Below are positions 31,989-40,473 of a stretch of 50,619 bases of DNA, piece by piece. The translations under genes were made by a program, and so were the position numbers. The DNA lies in assembly GCA_021323895.1 (NCBI GenBank), contig JAJPKD010000059.1, positions 1 through 50,619 of the forward strand, in the 5' to 3' direction. Every line of letters starts with the position of its first letter. Positions within the stretch are counted from its first letter, which is position 1. A model generated the notes under the pieces. That model did no database searches. It had not been told where the DNA came from and was given only the letters and a program-made list of their open reading frames with translations. The DNA comes from Acidobacteriota bacterium. Lineage in GTDB: Bacteria > Acidobacteriota > Blastocatellia > Pyrinomonadales > Pyrinomonadaceae.

Positions 31989-32315
31989 CTATTTTCTGGG
32001 CGGAACTGAGCCGCTGATTTTCTTGCGCGTGGTTTCGCCGGTGTGCAGCACAGGAATGCCCGCATCGACTTCGGAATGAGGGCGAGGAATAACGTGCGTG
32101 CTGATGACTTCGCCAACTCTGCGGCCGGCGGCCGCGCCCGCGTCAACCGCGGCTTTCACCGCGCCAACTTCGCCGCGCACAATCGCCGTCACCAGTCCCG
32201 CATCGATCTTCTCCCAACCGACAAGCGTCACGTTCGCGGCTTTCACCGCCGCGTCCGCTGCTTCAATCATCGCGACCAGGCCGCGACATTCGATCAATCC
32301 CAGTGCTTCTTGCAT
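31989..32315 (-). CDS. BMC-H microcompartment shell protein 2
   Basis: A 108-residue single BMC domain that would form hexameric shell tiles. Clear landmarks are EALGLIEC at the start, [14 protein letters not shown] and [14 protein letters not shown], ending in HVIPRPH. The pore loop reads KIDAG (36-40), with Asp where KIGSG or KIGAG is common. About 20 extra residues follow the domain. A GGAG ribosome site precedes the ATG. It lies 14 bases after the secreted-protein gene and before the cupin gene. Confidence 0.93.
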   Translation of the reverse strand: MQEALGLIECRGLVAMIEAADAAVKAANVTLVGWEKIDAGLVTAIVRGEVGAVKAAVDAGAAAGRRVGEVISTHVIPRPHSEVDAGIPVLHTGETTRKKISGSVPPRK

Positions 32316-32329
32316 GTTATGTGGCTCCG

Positions 32330-32914
32330 TTACCTTGATACCAGAGTATATACGCGTTTGTCATCTGCGTTCTGTGCCGTAATCATGACGGGCTCGGTCG
32401 CGCTGCGTTGTAGATAGAATCGAGTTGTTCGGGTTAACGTCTTACCGTCCGGCGACAGCACCCACTCGTCAACGACGTCTTCCTCGATGGCGTGGATTCC
32501 GATCATGACTCGCAGCGTCGCACGCGTAACAATTCGTCCGGTTTCCCACTTGGTCTTCGATTGTGTTTCCTTCGCAGGCGATGAGGTCGAATCACGATTC
32601 GTTGAGATCCAGATGGTGGCCGGGTTCGTTTCGCCGCGACCATCCGTAAAATAGGTTAGTTCCTTTTCAGTCATCTTTCCGTTTACGGTCAGGTATCGGC
32701 GGATTTTCAACTCAGGAGCCGCATGGGTGATCTCGATCGTTTCTTCGGCTCCGCTGGGTAACCGACTCATTTTACTTCGATTACGATCAAGGGCCCACAT
32801 GCCGCTAAGGTTTGGTTTCGTTTCCGACTTCGCGCGCTGACCGTAAACAACGAAGGCGGAGCAAACGCTGATTAATAGGACTTGAAAAGCTGTGCTTAAA
32901 CCAGCGCGTCTCAT
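32330..32914 (-). CDS. Exported lipocalin-like protein inside the BMC operon
   Basis: This 194-residue protein has a signal peptide (to about Val-Tyr-Gly-Gln, residue 26) and a beta-rich mature part that opens with '[17 protein letters not shown]', a pattern common in secreted Acidobacteriota proteins. It starts 4 bases after the UPF0210 stop and ends 14 bases before the second BMC-H gene, so it is firmly inside the operon although its product should leave the cytoplasm. Function unknown. Confidence 0.7.
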   Translation of the reverse strand: MRRAGLSTAFQVLLISVCSAFVVYGQRAKSETKPNLSGMWALDRNRSKMSRLPSGAEETIEITHAAPELKIRRYLTVNGKMTEKELTYFTDGRGETNPATIWISTNRDSTSSPAKETQSKTKWETGRIVTRATLRVMIGIHAIEEDVVDEWVLSPDGKTLTRTTRFYLQRSATEPVMITAQNADDKRVYTLVSR

Positions 32915-32918
32915 ACTT

Positions 32919-34280
32919 CTAATTTCTCAGCGACTGCACGGGTGCCGGAATCCGGCCACCGCGGCGAATGAATTGGTCAGATGAAAAGCGATTCACCGCC
33001 ATGATTGGCGCGCTGCCGAGCAAGCCGCCATACTCAACCATCTCGCCAACTTCACGACCGGGAACGGGAATGATGCGCACCGCCGTCGTCTTGTTATTCA
33101 TGACACCGATGGCCATCTCATCGGCAATGATTGCCGCGATCGTTTCTGCGGAAGTTGATCCCGGCACGGCGACCATATCGATACCGACGGAACAAACGCT
33201 GGTCCATGCTTCCAGTTTATCGAGCGACAAAGCGCCGACCTGTGCGGCTTCGATCATGCCGGCGTCTTCCGAAACCGGAATGAATGCGCCGCTCATCCCT
33301 CCGACTGAATTGCTAGCCATCGCGCCGCCTTTCTTCACTGCATCAGTCAGCAGTGCCAGCGCCGCCGTGGTTCCATGCGTGCCCGCGCGCTCGAATCCCA
33401 TCGCTTCGATGATGTTCGCGACCGAATCACCGACGACCGGTGTCGGCGCCAGCGACAAGTCAATAATGCCGAACGGAATTCCCAGGCGGCGCGCGGCTTC
33501 GCGTCCAACCAATTCACCGGCGCGCGCCAACTTGAACGAGAGTTTCTTGATCAGCTCCGCGAGTTCATGCAGCGGCATATTTTTATCGGCATGTTGCACT
33601 GCATGATTCACCACGCCTGGCCCGGACACGCCGACGTTGAGCACCGCTTCGGGTTCGCCAATCCCGTGGAACGCGCCCGCCATGAACGGATTGTCTTCGA
33701 CAGCATTGGCAAAGCAGACGAATTTCGCGCAAGCCAAGCCGCCGCGATCGCGCGTGCGCTCAGCGGCGTCCTTAATTAATCGACCAACGCGCGCGACAGC
33801 ATCCATGTTGATTCCGGCGCGCGTGGTCGCGGCGTTGACCGATCCGCACAAGCGTTCGGTTGAAGAGAGAGCTTCCGGAATGGAATCGAGAAAACTACTT
33901 TCGTTGCGCGTAAATCCTTTGTGCACCAGCGCGGAATAGCCACCGACGAAATCGACGCCCACCACTCCCGCAGATTGATCGATGGCACGGCCGAGATCGA
34001 TGGGATTGCCGCGCGCGCCTTCGGTCAGAATCGATACGGGCGTCACCGCGATGCGTTTGTTGGCGACGCGAATTCCAATCTCATCGCCAATCGCGTTAAC
34101 GGTGCTGACCAGCTTGCCGGCAGTGCGTTCAATCTTTTCGCGCACGCGTTGCGCGGTCGTTTCGATCGAGTCAGTGGCGCAATCGCGCAAGCTCAAGCCG
34201 AGCGTGACGGTGCGAATGTCGAGATGTTCCATCTCGGTCATGCGCACGGTTTGCAGGATTTCGGCTTGAGAATATTCCAT
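32919..34280 (-). CDS. UPF0210/DUF711 (PFL-like barrel) protein
   Basis: A 453-residue member of UPF0210. Landmarks are the start '[25 protein letters not shown]', then 'TLGLSLRDC', '[13 protein letters not shown]', '[12 protein letters not shown]', '[12 protein letters not shown]', '[16 protein letters not shown]' and '[17 protein letters not shown]'. The family is structurally grouped with the pyruvate formate-lyase/ribonucleotide reductase barrel but has no glycyl-radical segment, and its activity is unknown. In other bacteria it is paired with a small ACT protein of the UPF0237 type; an ACT gene lies two genes upstream here. The ATG at 34280 gives the usual family N-terminus. Confidence 0.88.
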   Translation of the reverse strand: MEYSQAEILQTVRMTEMEHLDIRTVTLGLSLRDCATDSIETTAQRVREKIERTAGKLVSTVNAIGDEIGIRVANKRIAVTPVSILTEGARGNPIDLGRAIDQSAGVVGVDFVGGYSALVHKGFTRNESSFLDSIPEALSSTERLCGSVNAATTRAGINMDAVARVGRLIKDAAERTRDRGGLACAKFVCFANAVEDNPFMAGAFHGIGEPEAVLNVGVSGPGVVNHAVQHADKNMPLHELAELIKKLSFKLARAGELVGREAARRLGIPFGIIDLSLAPTPVVGDSVANIIEAMGFERAGTHGTTAALALLTDAVKKGGAMASNSVGGMSGAFIPVSEDAGMIEAAQVGALSLDKLEAWTSVCSVGIDMVAVPGSTSAETIAAIIADEMAIGVMNNKTTAVRIIPVPGREVGEMVEYGGLLGSAPIMAVNRFSSDQFIRRGGRIPAPVQSLRN

Positions 34281-34298
34281 AAGAGCAGAGGCTAGAGC

Positions 34299-34362
34299 CT
34301 GGAGGTTAGAGACTAGTAACACGTCGTCGAGGGCTGGCCTGCCTCTAGTCTCTAATCCCCAG
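34299..34362. repeat. Inverted repeat between zinc-ribbon and UPF0210 genes
   Basis: Arms at 34299-34316 and 34345-34362 pair over 18 bases with two mismatches (CTGGAGGTTAGAGACTAG against CTAGTCTCTAATCCCCAG). The sequence is built from short GAG/CTAG units. On RNA it would form a strong hairpin between two operon genes. Confidence 0.65.
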
Positions 34363-34370
34363 CCTCCGTT

Positions 34371-34847
34371 TCATCCCATCACTTTGCTGAGAAGCAAGAG
34401 AATAACGAAGAGCACGAACAGCCCCAGCGCGACTAGCACAAAGCGCAGACTCGGATCGGACGAAGCCTCTTCCAGCATCACCGCGGAAACGTGTTCGACT
34501 TTCTTTACGCGTTGCACGTTGTGTTCGATGGCTCCGCGGGCAACGTTGGACGCGCGGTGCAGAGTCTCGCGCGTCTTACCGACTGCACCATGGCGCTCGT
34601 GACGTTCAGATTTCACTTCTTCGGGACTGGCGGGAACGGCAGGACTGAGAATGTTTTCACCGTCGGTGGATTCGACCGCTGCTGGCTCGGACGATCCTTC
34701 CGCCACTCGATCTTCATCGCCGTTTGCCGGCGCCTGGTCAGATGCGGCCAGCGGCTTTCCGCACTCCGGACAAAACATGGCGCGCTCGCCCACGTCGCGC
34801 AGGGCCACGCCGCATGAAGGACAACGGTGGAGAATTTCAGGCTGCAT
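34371..34847 (-). CDS. Zinc-ribbon protein with C-terminal membrane anchor
   Basis: The 158-residue protein starts with a zinc ribbon, CPSC at 9-12 and CPEC at 26-29. A disordered, acidic, Pro/Ser-rich middle (about 35-85) and a charged helical region ('VARGAIEHNVQRVKKVEHV') follow, and it ends in one hydrophobic helix of about 20 residues. That layout predicts a tail-anchored cytoplasmic protein. It lies between the ACT and UPF0210 genes. Zinc ribbons of this style often mediate protein contacts; the role here is unknown. Confidence 0.7.
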   Translation of the reverse strand: MQPEILHRCPSCGVALRDVGERAMFCPECGKPLAASDQAPANGDEDRVAEGSSEPAAVESTDGENILSPAVPASPEEVKSERHERHGAVGKTRETLHRASNVARGAIEHNVQRVKKVEHVSAVMLEEASSDPSLRFVLVALGLFVLFVILLLLSKVMG

Positions 34848-34860
34848 AAGAACAGGAGCC

Positions 34861-34922
34861 AGGAGCCGGGAGCCAGGAGTCGGTCATGTTCACTGGTCCC
34901 CGACTCCTGACTCCTGTCTCCC
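34861..34922. repeat. Inverted repeat between ACT and zinc-ribbon genes
   Basis: Arms at 34861-34883 and 34900-34922 pair over 23 bases with about four mismatches. Both are composed of CAGGAG/CTCCTG units. It is the same kind of element as those in the flanking gaps but with a different unit sequence. Confidence 0.65.
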
Positions 34923-34927
34923 GCATT

Positions 34928-35404
34928 TCAGATTCGGTGCATCGCATTAAACAAATCTTCGCGTTGCGCATAAATGTGTACGCCGAGTTTCTCACCTTCA
35001 CTGCGCAGTCGATCTTTCAAATCGGTGACGGACGCTTGCGCGCGCGTCGCATCGGCGATGATCACCATCGCAAATTTTCCCTGCACCACGGTTTGATTAA
35101 TATCGATGATACTGCATTGGGCTTCAGAGAGAATCTCGGCGACGCCCGCGACAATGCCCGGATGATCGACGCCGAAAACCGAAATGATGATTCGATCTGA
35201 AGAGCCATTTTCGATCGTCTCGCCGAACGAAGAGCCCGCCGTGGTTGTCGATTGGGATTGTTTCCTTCCGTTGCCGATGATTGACGGTTCAATCGCTCGA
35301 TAGAGCTCAGTCACGAGCTGCTCGACTGCGTTTTCATCAGCAGTTGCGCCAAGCCGATCGTAAATCACCCGCGTGATTCGATAGATTAGTTCCTGATCAG
35401 CCAT
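34928..35404 (-). CDS. ACT-domain protein with N-terminal amphipathic helix
   Basis: A 158-residue protein in two parts. The N-terminal 40 residues form amphipathic helices ('DQELIYRITRVIYDRLG' then 'VEQLVTELYRAIEP') and are joined by a Ser/Thr/Gly linker (46-69) to an ACT domain at about 71-158 ('RIIISVFGVDHPGIVAGVAEIL', 'QGKFAMVIIAD'). The ACT part resembles the UPF0237 type, the usual partner of UPF0210. The N-terminal helix has the pattern of BMC encapsulation peptides, which suggests loading into the shell. The ligand is unknown; ACT domains commonly bind amino acids. Confidence 0.82.
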   Translation of the reverse strand: MADQELIYRITRVIYDRLGATADENAVEQLVTELYRAIEPSIIGNGRKQSQSTTTAGSSFGETIENGSSDRIIISVFGVDHPGIVAGVAEILSEAQCSIIDINQTVVQGKFAMVIIADATRAQASVTDLKDRLRSEGEKLGVHIYAQREDLFNAMHRI

Positions 35405-35412
35405 GAATAAAA

Positions 35413-35492
35413 GAGGTTAGAGATTAAAGGCTAGAGGTCAGCGATTGCTCGACTCTGATCTTACCTCTAGCCTCTAACCTCTAGCCTCTAAC
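35413..35492. repeat. Inverted repeat between BMC-P and ACT genes
   Basis: The left arm 35413-35438 and right arm 35463-35492 are made of repeated GAGGTTAGAG/GGCTAGAGGT units and their complements. Together they could form a long imperfect hairpin filling most of the 94-base gap. Confidence 0.65.
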
Positions 35493-35498
35493 GTCTCC

Positions 35499-35828
35499 TC
35501 ACCGTCGTCCGTTATCGCGTCCGAGCGAGCGCGCCGCTTCACGCAATTCTTCAGATTGAGTATCGCTGAGATCGACTCGATCGACGATGCCGACGACAGC
35601 GGCCTCGATCGACATGTCCTGATTGCCAATCGCCGTGCGGGCAGCTTTGCCATAGGCGCACATTACGGTTTCGCCGGTGCCCGCGCCCAGGCGATCGGCA
35701 ACTACCACCACATGCGTCGTCGGCGCTTTGTCGAGATCGTAAGGATGAACGATCAAGAAGCGCACGCCTTCGAGGTCGGGGGTCTTCTTCGTTGACCAGA
35801 CTGTGCCGATGACTTTGGCTAAGAACAT
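35499..35828 (-). CDS. BMC-P (EutN/CcmL) pentameric vertex protein
   Basis: This 109-residue protein has the complete EutN/CcmL fold sequence: 'MFLAKVIGTVWSTKKTPDLEG', 'FLIVHPYD', 'VVADRLGAGTGETVMCAYG' and 'DMSIEAAVVGIVDRVDL'. Pentamers of this family close the vertices of microcompartment shells. It starts 17 bases after the aldehyde dehydrogenase stop. Only one vertex protein gene is visible in the window. Confidence 0.93.
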   Translation of the reverse strand: MFLAKVIGTVWSTKKTPDLEGVRFLIVHPYDLDKAPTTHVVVVADRLGAGTGETVMCAYGKAARTAIGNQDMSIEAAVVGIVDRVDLSDTQSEELREAARSLGRDNGRR

Positions 35829-35845
35829 TGTTTAGTAAATCGTCA

Positions 35846-37624
35846 CTAGACTTTCGCGAATACCTCGGCGGGATCGCCGATGTCGCGCGCTGAGGGCGTA
35901 ATGATCGTCTTTGGACCAACGTAGATCTTCTCGCCTTTTTGAATCGCGCGCTTCACGTCATCTTCGCTGACGAAATCAGCGGCCTGGCGACCATTCGACG
36001 AAGGCGCCGAGGCTTGTACGCGCGCTGCGCCGTTGCCAGCGTCAGCACGCGTTGTTTCGGCGCGCGGTGGCGGCGCAGGCAAAGGCGAAGGTTCGGGCTG
36101 ACGGTTGGCGAGAAATCGATCGACGATGGCGGCGATCTCTTCGCGACTCACTTTCGGCGCAGTCGTAGCCGAGGTCGCTGCCGGTCGGGATGCGCTAATC
36201 GCCGGCTGTGTTTGCGGCGGAGGCGTCGGCATCGGTGTGGCCGTCGCTTGAGCGGTGACTGCGGGACGCTTGCTCGCGACCGGCCGTGTCTCGAAAGCCA
36301 CGCGCTTGATGTCCATCAGGTGCAGCGGCGAAACATTGTCCGACGTTACGTTGCCACCCCACGATCCACAGCCGAGCGTCATCGATGGCGGCAGCGCCGT
36401 AGAGAATCCAATAGCGCCATGCGTCGTCGGCGTGTTCACGGTAATGCGCGACGCGGGCATCTCAGCGCCGTAACGAATCGCGGCTTCGCGTGAGCGCGTG
36501 TGAATTCCCGCGGTGTGGCCCATGCCGCCGTAATGCAGGATCTCGTTGCAGCGTGCGGCGCCGCGTTCGATTCCATCTTCGACGTAGAACGCGAGAATCG
36601 GCGAGAGCTTCTCCATCGACAAAGGAAAATCTCGCCCGACACCGCTAACGTCAGCCATCAAGCATCGCGTTCCCGGCGGCACGCTGAGGCCGGCCATGCC
36701 GGCGATCTTTTCCACCGATTTGCCGACAATCGCCGGATTCAAACTCCGTTGCGGCGTCGTGACGACCTTCGCTAGTTGATCGGCTTCTGATTGGCTGAGA
36801 AAGTGCGCGCCTTGCAGTTTGAACTGTTCGCGCACCGCCATCTCGATGGGTGCATAAACAACGATCGCCTGTTCAGAAGCGCAAATCGTTCCGTTGTCGA
36901 AAGACTTTCCGGTCAGAATATCCTGAACCGCCTTCGGCACATCGGCCGATCGTTCGACGAACACGGGCACATTTCCCGGACCAACGCCGAACGCCGGCTT
37001 GCCTGACGAATACGCCGCGCGCACGAGACCAATTCCACCAGTCGCGAGAATCACCGCAGTCATCTTGTGCTTCATGAGGGCTTCAGTTCCCTCAATGGTC
37101 GCAGTGGTCATGCAACCGATCGCGTCAGCGGGCAAACCTTCCTTGATGCCTGCTTCGCGCATCGTCTTTGTAGTTTCGTTGATGCAGCGGGCTGCTGAAG
37201 GATGCGGTGACAGAACGATCGCGTTGCGTGACTTGATCGCGATCAGGATTTTGAAAATTGCGGTTGAGGTGGGATTGGTCGATGGAATGATGCCGCAGAC
37301 GACGCCGCGCGGGCTGGCGATTTCAACTACATCTTTTGTTTCGGAAACGACGCCGACCGTGCGCAGGTTCTTGAAATAATTCCAAACTATCTCGGCCGAG
37401 AATTGGTTCTTTACCTGCTTGTCTTCGGCAATGCCATAGCCGGTCTCTTCGCCAGCCAGCGCCGCGACCCGCGGCGAGTCGCGCAGCGCGGCTTGGGCCA
37501 TCGCGTCGCAGATGCGATCGATTTTGGCTTGATCAAAACGCGCGACTTCGGCTTGAGCGCGATGGGCGGCTTCGACTAAATCGCGGGCCTGCTGAACCGA
37601 AATTAGATCTTTATCGGCCGACAT
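35846..37624 (-). CDS. CoA-acylating aldehyde dehydrogenase with BMC-targeting tail
   Basis: The 592-residue protein has a catalytic region at about 1-447 of the EutE/PduP/AdhE type ('[18 protein letters not shown]', '[11 protein letters not shown]' and catalytic Cys 248 in [12 protein letters not shown]). It would oxidise an aldehyde to acyl-CoA with NAD+. A Pro/Ala/Thr linker (448-491) leads to an amphipathic helix [17 protein letters not shown] (492-508), a second linker, and a last segment at 551-592 with '[15 protein letters not shown]' and 'TIITPSARD'. The tail is far longer than in EutE (about 467 residues) and fits a cargo-targeting module. The ATG at 37624 has an AGGAG ribosome site. 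It is the only clear metabolosome core enzyme in the locus. Confidence 0.92.
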   Translation of the reverse strand: MSADKDLISVQQARDLVEAAHRAQAEVARFDQAKIDRICDAMAQAALRDSPRVAALAGEETGYGIAEDKQVKNQFSAEIVWNYFKNLRTVGVVSETKDVVEIASPRGVVCGIIPSTNPTSTAIFKILIAIKSRNAIVLSPHPSAARCINETTKTMREAGIKEGLPADAIGCMTTATIEGTEALMKHKMTAVILATGGIGLVRAAYSSGKPAFGVGPGNVPVFVERSADVPKAVQDILTGKSFDNGTICASEQAIVVYAPIEMAVREQFKLQGAHFLSQSEADQLAKVVTTPQRSLNPAIVGKSVEKIAGMAGLSVPPGTRCLMADVSGVGRDFPLSMEKLSPILAFYVEDGIERGAARCNEILHYGGMGHTAGIHTRSREAAIRYGAEMPASRITVNTPTTHGAIGFSTALPPSMTLGCGSWGGNVTSDNVSPLHLMDIKRVAFETRPVASKRPAVTAQATATPMPTPPPQTQPAISASRPAATSATTAPKVSREEIAAIVDRFLANRQPEPSPLPAPPPRAETTRADAGNGAARVQASAPSSNGRQAADFVSEDDVKRAIQKGEKIYVGPKTIITPSARDIGDPAEVFAKV

Positions 37625-37637
37625 AATGAACTCCTGT

Positions 37638-37706
37638 GCTTTGTGCTTTGCGCTTGGTACTTTGTGAAACCGAAAGTAACTAAGCACCAAGCCCAAAGTT
37701 CAAAGC
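37638..37706. repeat. Inverted repeat between BMC-H 1 and aldehyde dehydrogenase genes
   Basis: The left arm at about 37638-37664 (GCTTTGTGCTTTGCGCTTGG) and the right arm at 37681-37706 (CCAAGCCCAAAGTTCAAAGC within it) are imperfect reverse complements. The loop is about 16 bases. This is the fourth such element in the BMC operon, again with its own unit sequence. Confidence 0.65.
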
Positions 37707-37712
37707 TCAATA

Positions 37713-38111
37713 CTACTTTGCTCTTTCCCGCGAGCTCTCGCGCGCGCTCAAGGAACGTCCGGCGTCGCCCTGGCCCAACTGTCCGCGTGCGCCACCGCTG
37801 AGTTGCGTCTGCTCGTCCGGGCTGTATCCAGTGTGTCCGCCAACCGGCAGCACCCTTTCGACTTCCGCATGCGGTCGCGGAATTACGTGCACGCTGATCA
37901 ATTCTCCGACGCGACGAGCCGCGGCCGCGCCGGCATCAGTCGCAGCTTTCACCGCGCCCACATCGCCGCGCACGAACACGGTGACATAACCCGCGCCGAT
38001 ATATTCTTTGCCAAGCAGTTGCACGTTCGCGGCTTTGACCATCGCGTCAGCCGCTTCGACGGCGCCAACGAAACCTTTGGTTTCGACCATTCCGAGTGCT
38101 TCAAGGGGCAT
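37713..38111 (-). CDS. BMC-H microcompartment shell protein 1
   Basis: A 132-residue protein with one BMC domain at 1-90: [28 protein letters not shown], pore loop IGAGY (38-42), [14 protein letters not shown] and [10 protein letters not shown]. About 40 disordered Gly/Ser/Arg/Gln-rich residues follow, longer than the usual tail. The ATG at 38111 is preferred over an upstream TTG at 38120 because a GAGGT ribosome site lies 9 bases before it. It is the first gene of the BMC operon, divergent from the RodZ-like gene. Confidence 0.93.
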   Translation of the reverse strand: MPLEALGMVETKGFVGAVEAADAMVKAANVQLLGKEYIGAGYVTVFVRGDVGAVKAATDAGAAAARRVGELISVHVIPRPHAEVERVLPVGGHTGYSPDEQTQLSGGARGQLGQGDAGRSLSARESSRERAK

Positions 38112-38227
38112 CTCCGTCAAACCTCACTTTTTTAAGATTGTAGAAGTTAAAAACAATTCAGATTGCAACCCAAGCTACCACCGCGCGACGGAAGAATCAA
38201 GACGGTAAAACATTAAATGATAAAAGT

Positions 38228-38257
38228 TTGACAACGTTTCCGAACGGGCGATATAGT
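38228..38257 (+). promoter_or_regulatory. Sigma-70-type promoter for the RodZ-like gene
   Basis: TTGACA (38228-38233) and TATAGT (38252-38257) are separated by 18 bases, an almost perfect housekeeping promoter on the plus strand. It would give a 5' leader of about 100 bases before the ATG at 38367. The divergent BMC operon start is about 120 bases away; its own promoter shows only a weak TTGCAA/TACAAT pair with long spacing. Confidence 0.7.
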
Positions 38258-38366
38258 GCGCGCCTCAGGAAATTTTGGGAACGTTTTGTCGCGGCGCACG
38301 CACGCGCTCGCGGTCACAACAAAGTTCCTGGGTCCCCTCATGCTGGTAAGGTAGCTTCAAATCGAA

Positions 38367-38858
38367 ATGACGCAGAGCATAGGAGAAAAACTGCGACTCG
38401 CACGCGAGGCGCGTGGGATTGCCCTGCGTGAAATCTCGGAACAGACGCGCATCTCGATGCGTTATCTCGAAGCAATCGAGGGGGACGACTATCGTCACTT
38501 ACCCGGTGGCATTTTCAATCGAAGTTTTATCCGCGCGTATGCGAAATTCATCGGCTATGACGAGCACGAAGCGATCGAGGATTACTCACGTGCGCTCCGC
38601 GAGCGTGGCGAGCAGGTGGAAGAAGCCCCGAAGCACCGCGCGATGGTTTACACGGACGACGCCAATGCGCATACGCGTTCGCCGCTATTCACCTTGCTCC
38701 TCGCCATCATAATCTTGGCGGCGCTTTCGTTGGCAGTGTGGGCTGGGCTATATTTCTATCAGCGCAGCACCGGACAAAAAGTGCATCTGCCGGGAATGAA
38801 CAGCATTTATCATTTCACTCAACCAGCCAAGGAGGTCGAACACGACTTCACTGTCTAG
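38367..38858 (+). CDS. RodZ-like helix-turn-helix membrane protein
   Basis: A 163-residue protein: an N-terminal Xre-type HTH at about 5-70 ('GEKLRLAREARGIALREISEQT', 'YLEAIEGDDYRHLPGG'), as in the cytoskeletal adaptor RodZ, then a charged linker, one transmembrane helix (about 112-133) and a short external tail. The long beta domain of RodZ is absent, so this is a short form. Divergent transcription from the BMC operon makes a link possible, but a housekeeping cell-shape role is equally likely. Confidence 0.75.
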   Translation: MTQSIGEKLRLAREARGIALREISEQTRISMRYLEAIEGDDYRHLPGGIFNRSFIRAYAKFIGYDEHEAIEDYSRALRERGEQVEEAPKHRAMVYTDDANAHTRSPLFTLLLAIIILAALSLAVWAGLYFYQRSTGQKVHLPGMNSIYHFTQPAKEVEHDFTV

Positions 38859-38928
38859 TCGTCTAAAACCGATCGCCCTGCGCCGAGCGCGCAGAGTGCG
38901 CCAGCTTGCGCGACAAGAAAGTTCGATT

Positions 38929-38965
38929 GACGCCCGCAGTAAGTTCTGTGGGCGTCTTTGTTTTT
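38929..38965 (+). terminator. Rho-independent terminator after the RodZ-like gene
   Basis: GACGCCCGCAG (38929-38939), loop TAAGTT and CTGTGGGCGTC (38946-38956) form an 11-base-pair stem with one G-U pair, followed by TTTGTTTTT. It ends the RodZ-like transcript 35 bases before the guaB ATG. Confidence 0.9.
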
Positions 38966-38999
38966 GATCAAAATTAGCAAGGAGTCATTGGAAGAGATC

Positions 39000-40466
39000 A
39001 TGATTACTCAGACTATCCAGGAAGGCCTCACTTTCGACGACGTGTTATTGGTGCCGGCGCGATCAGACGTTTTGCCGACTGAAACCGACACGTCAACCCA
39101 ATTCACGCGCTGCATTCGATTGAACATTCCGGTTTGCTCGGCCGCGATGGACACGGTGACTGAGGCATCGCTCGCCATTGCGATCGCGCAGCAAGGCGGC
39201 ATCGGCGTCGTGCACAAGAATTTGACCATCGAACGCCAGGCAGAAGAAGTCGATAAGGTAAAGCGATCCGAATCGGGAATGATCGTCGATCCGGTTACGA
39301 TCCGTCACGACCGGCCTGTCCGCGAGGCGCTCAACGTGATGGAGCGCTATCACATCAGCGGTGTGCCCGTCGTCGATGACGATGGCCATCTCGTCGGCAT
39401 CATTACCAATCGCGATTTGCGATTTGAGACGCGATTTGACTTACCCGTGTCGGAAGTGATGACGCCTCAACCGCTCGTGACGGTTCCCGTCGGCACAACG
39501 CTGGACCAAGCCAAAGCCGTTTTGCAGGAGCATCGCATCGAGAAGCTTCTGGTCATCGATGACGACAAGCATCTGAAAGGACTGATCACGGTCAAGGACA
39601 TCCAAAAAGCGATCAAGTATCCGACCGCAGCGAAGGACGATCTCGGTCGGCTGCGGGTGGCCGGAGCGATTGGCGCGACGGGTGATTTTCGCGAGCGCGC
39701 CGACGAATTAGTCAAAGCGCGCGTCGATTGTCTAGTGATCGATACAGCGCATGGGCATTCCGTTCGCGTGATTGAGGCGGTCCGCGAAATCAAGCGGCGT
39801 CACACCGACACGCAATTGATTGCCGGCAATGTTGGCACGGGCGATGGTGCGCGTGAACTGATTGATGCGGGCGTTGATGCTGTGAAGGTTGGTATCGGGC
39901 CAGGATCGATCTGCACCACGCGCGTGGTGACCGGCGCCGGCGTGCCGCAGATCTCCGCAATCCAATCTTGCATCGAAGCAGCGCGTGGGACCGGCGTGCC
40001 GATCATTTCGGATGGCGGCGTGAAGTTTTCCGGCGACATGGCGAAAGCAATCGCCGCCGGCGCCGATGTTGTCATGATCGGATCGCTGTTCGCCGGAACT
40101 GAAGAAGCGCCGGGTGAAGTGATTCTTTATCAGGGTCGCAGCTTCAAGATGTATCGCGGCATGGGATCGATTGGTGCGATGCGCGAAGGCTCGCGTGATC
40201 GTTATGCGCAGGAACGAATCGAAGTCGAATCGAAGTTAGTGCCGGAGGGGATCGAAGGCCGCGTGCCTTATCGCGGCACGCTCGCAGAGATGGTGACGCA
40301 ACTTGTCGGTGGATTGCGTTCAGGCATGGGATACACCGGCTGTCACACGATCAAAGAGTTTCAGGAGAAGACTCGCTTCCTACGCGTGACCGCCGCGGGC
40401 TTGCGCGAGTCGCACGTGCACGATGTCGTCATCACGAAAGAAGCGCCGAATTATCGATTGGAGTAA
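39000..40466 (+). CDS. guaB: Inosine-5'-monophosphate dehydrogenase
   Basis: The 488-residue enzyme catalyses NAD+-dependent oxidation of IMP to XMP, the first committed step of GMP synthesis. It has '[17 protein letters not shown]' at the start, a CBS pair inserted at about 90-210, the catalytic loop GPGSICTTR (Cys near residue 306) and the flap '[10 protein letters not shown]'. The length is normal. The ATG at 39000 is chosen; a TTG at 38958 lies in the preceding terminator. Confidence 0.95.
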   Translation: MITQTIQEGLTFDDVLLVPARSDVLPTETDTSTQFTRCIRLNIPVCSAAMDTVTEASLAIAIAQQGGIGVVHKNLTIERQAEEVDKVKRSESGMIVDPVTIRHDRPVREALNVMERYHISGVPVVDDDGHLVGIITNRDLRFETRFDLPVSEVMTPQPLVTVPVGTTLDQAKAVLQEHRIEKLLVIDDDKHLKGLITVKDIQKAIKYPTAAKDDLGRLRVAGAIGATGDFRERADELVKARVDCLVIDTAHGHSVRVIEAVREIKRRHTDTQLIAGNVGTGDGARELIDAGVDAVKVGIGPGSICTTRVVTGAGVPQISAIQSCIEAARGTGVPIISDGGVKFSGDMAKAIAAGADVVMIGSLFAGTEEAPGEVILYQGRSFKMYRGMGSIGAMREGSRDRYAQERIEVESKLVPEGIEGRVPYRGTLAEMVTQLVGGLRSGMGYTGCHTIKEFQEKTRFLRVTAAGLRESHVHDVVITKEAPNYRLE

Positions 40467-40473
40467 TCAGACT

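Noticed and set aside
32919-34280. UPF0210 protein as a true glycyl-radical enzyme
   Set aside because: No C-terminal glycyl-radical segment and no activating radical-SAM enzyme gene are present; only a fold-level relationship is claimed.
35413-35492. Short repeated units considered as a CRISPR array
   Set aside because: Units are about 10 bases, without regular spacers or cas genes, and the right arm is the reverse complement of the left.
37755-37772. 18-base near-identity with 40518-40535
   Set aside because: It lies in two unrelated coding tails (BMC-H 1 and an exported protein) with no surrounding similarity; chance is likely.
38112-38227. Promoter for the BMC operon from TTGCAA and TACAAT on the minus strand
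   Set aside because: The spacing is 20 bases, too long for a confident call, although the operon promoter must lie here.
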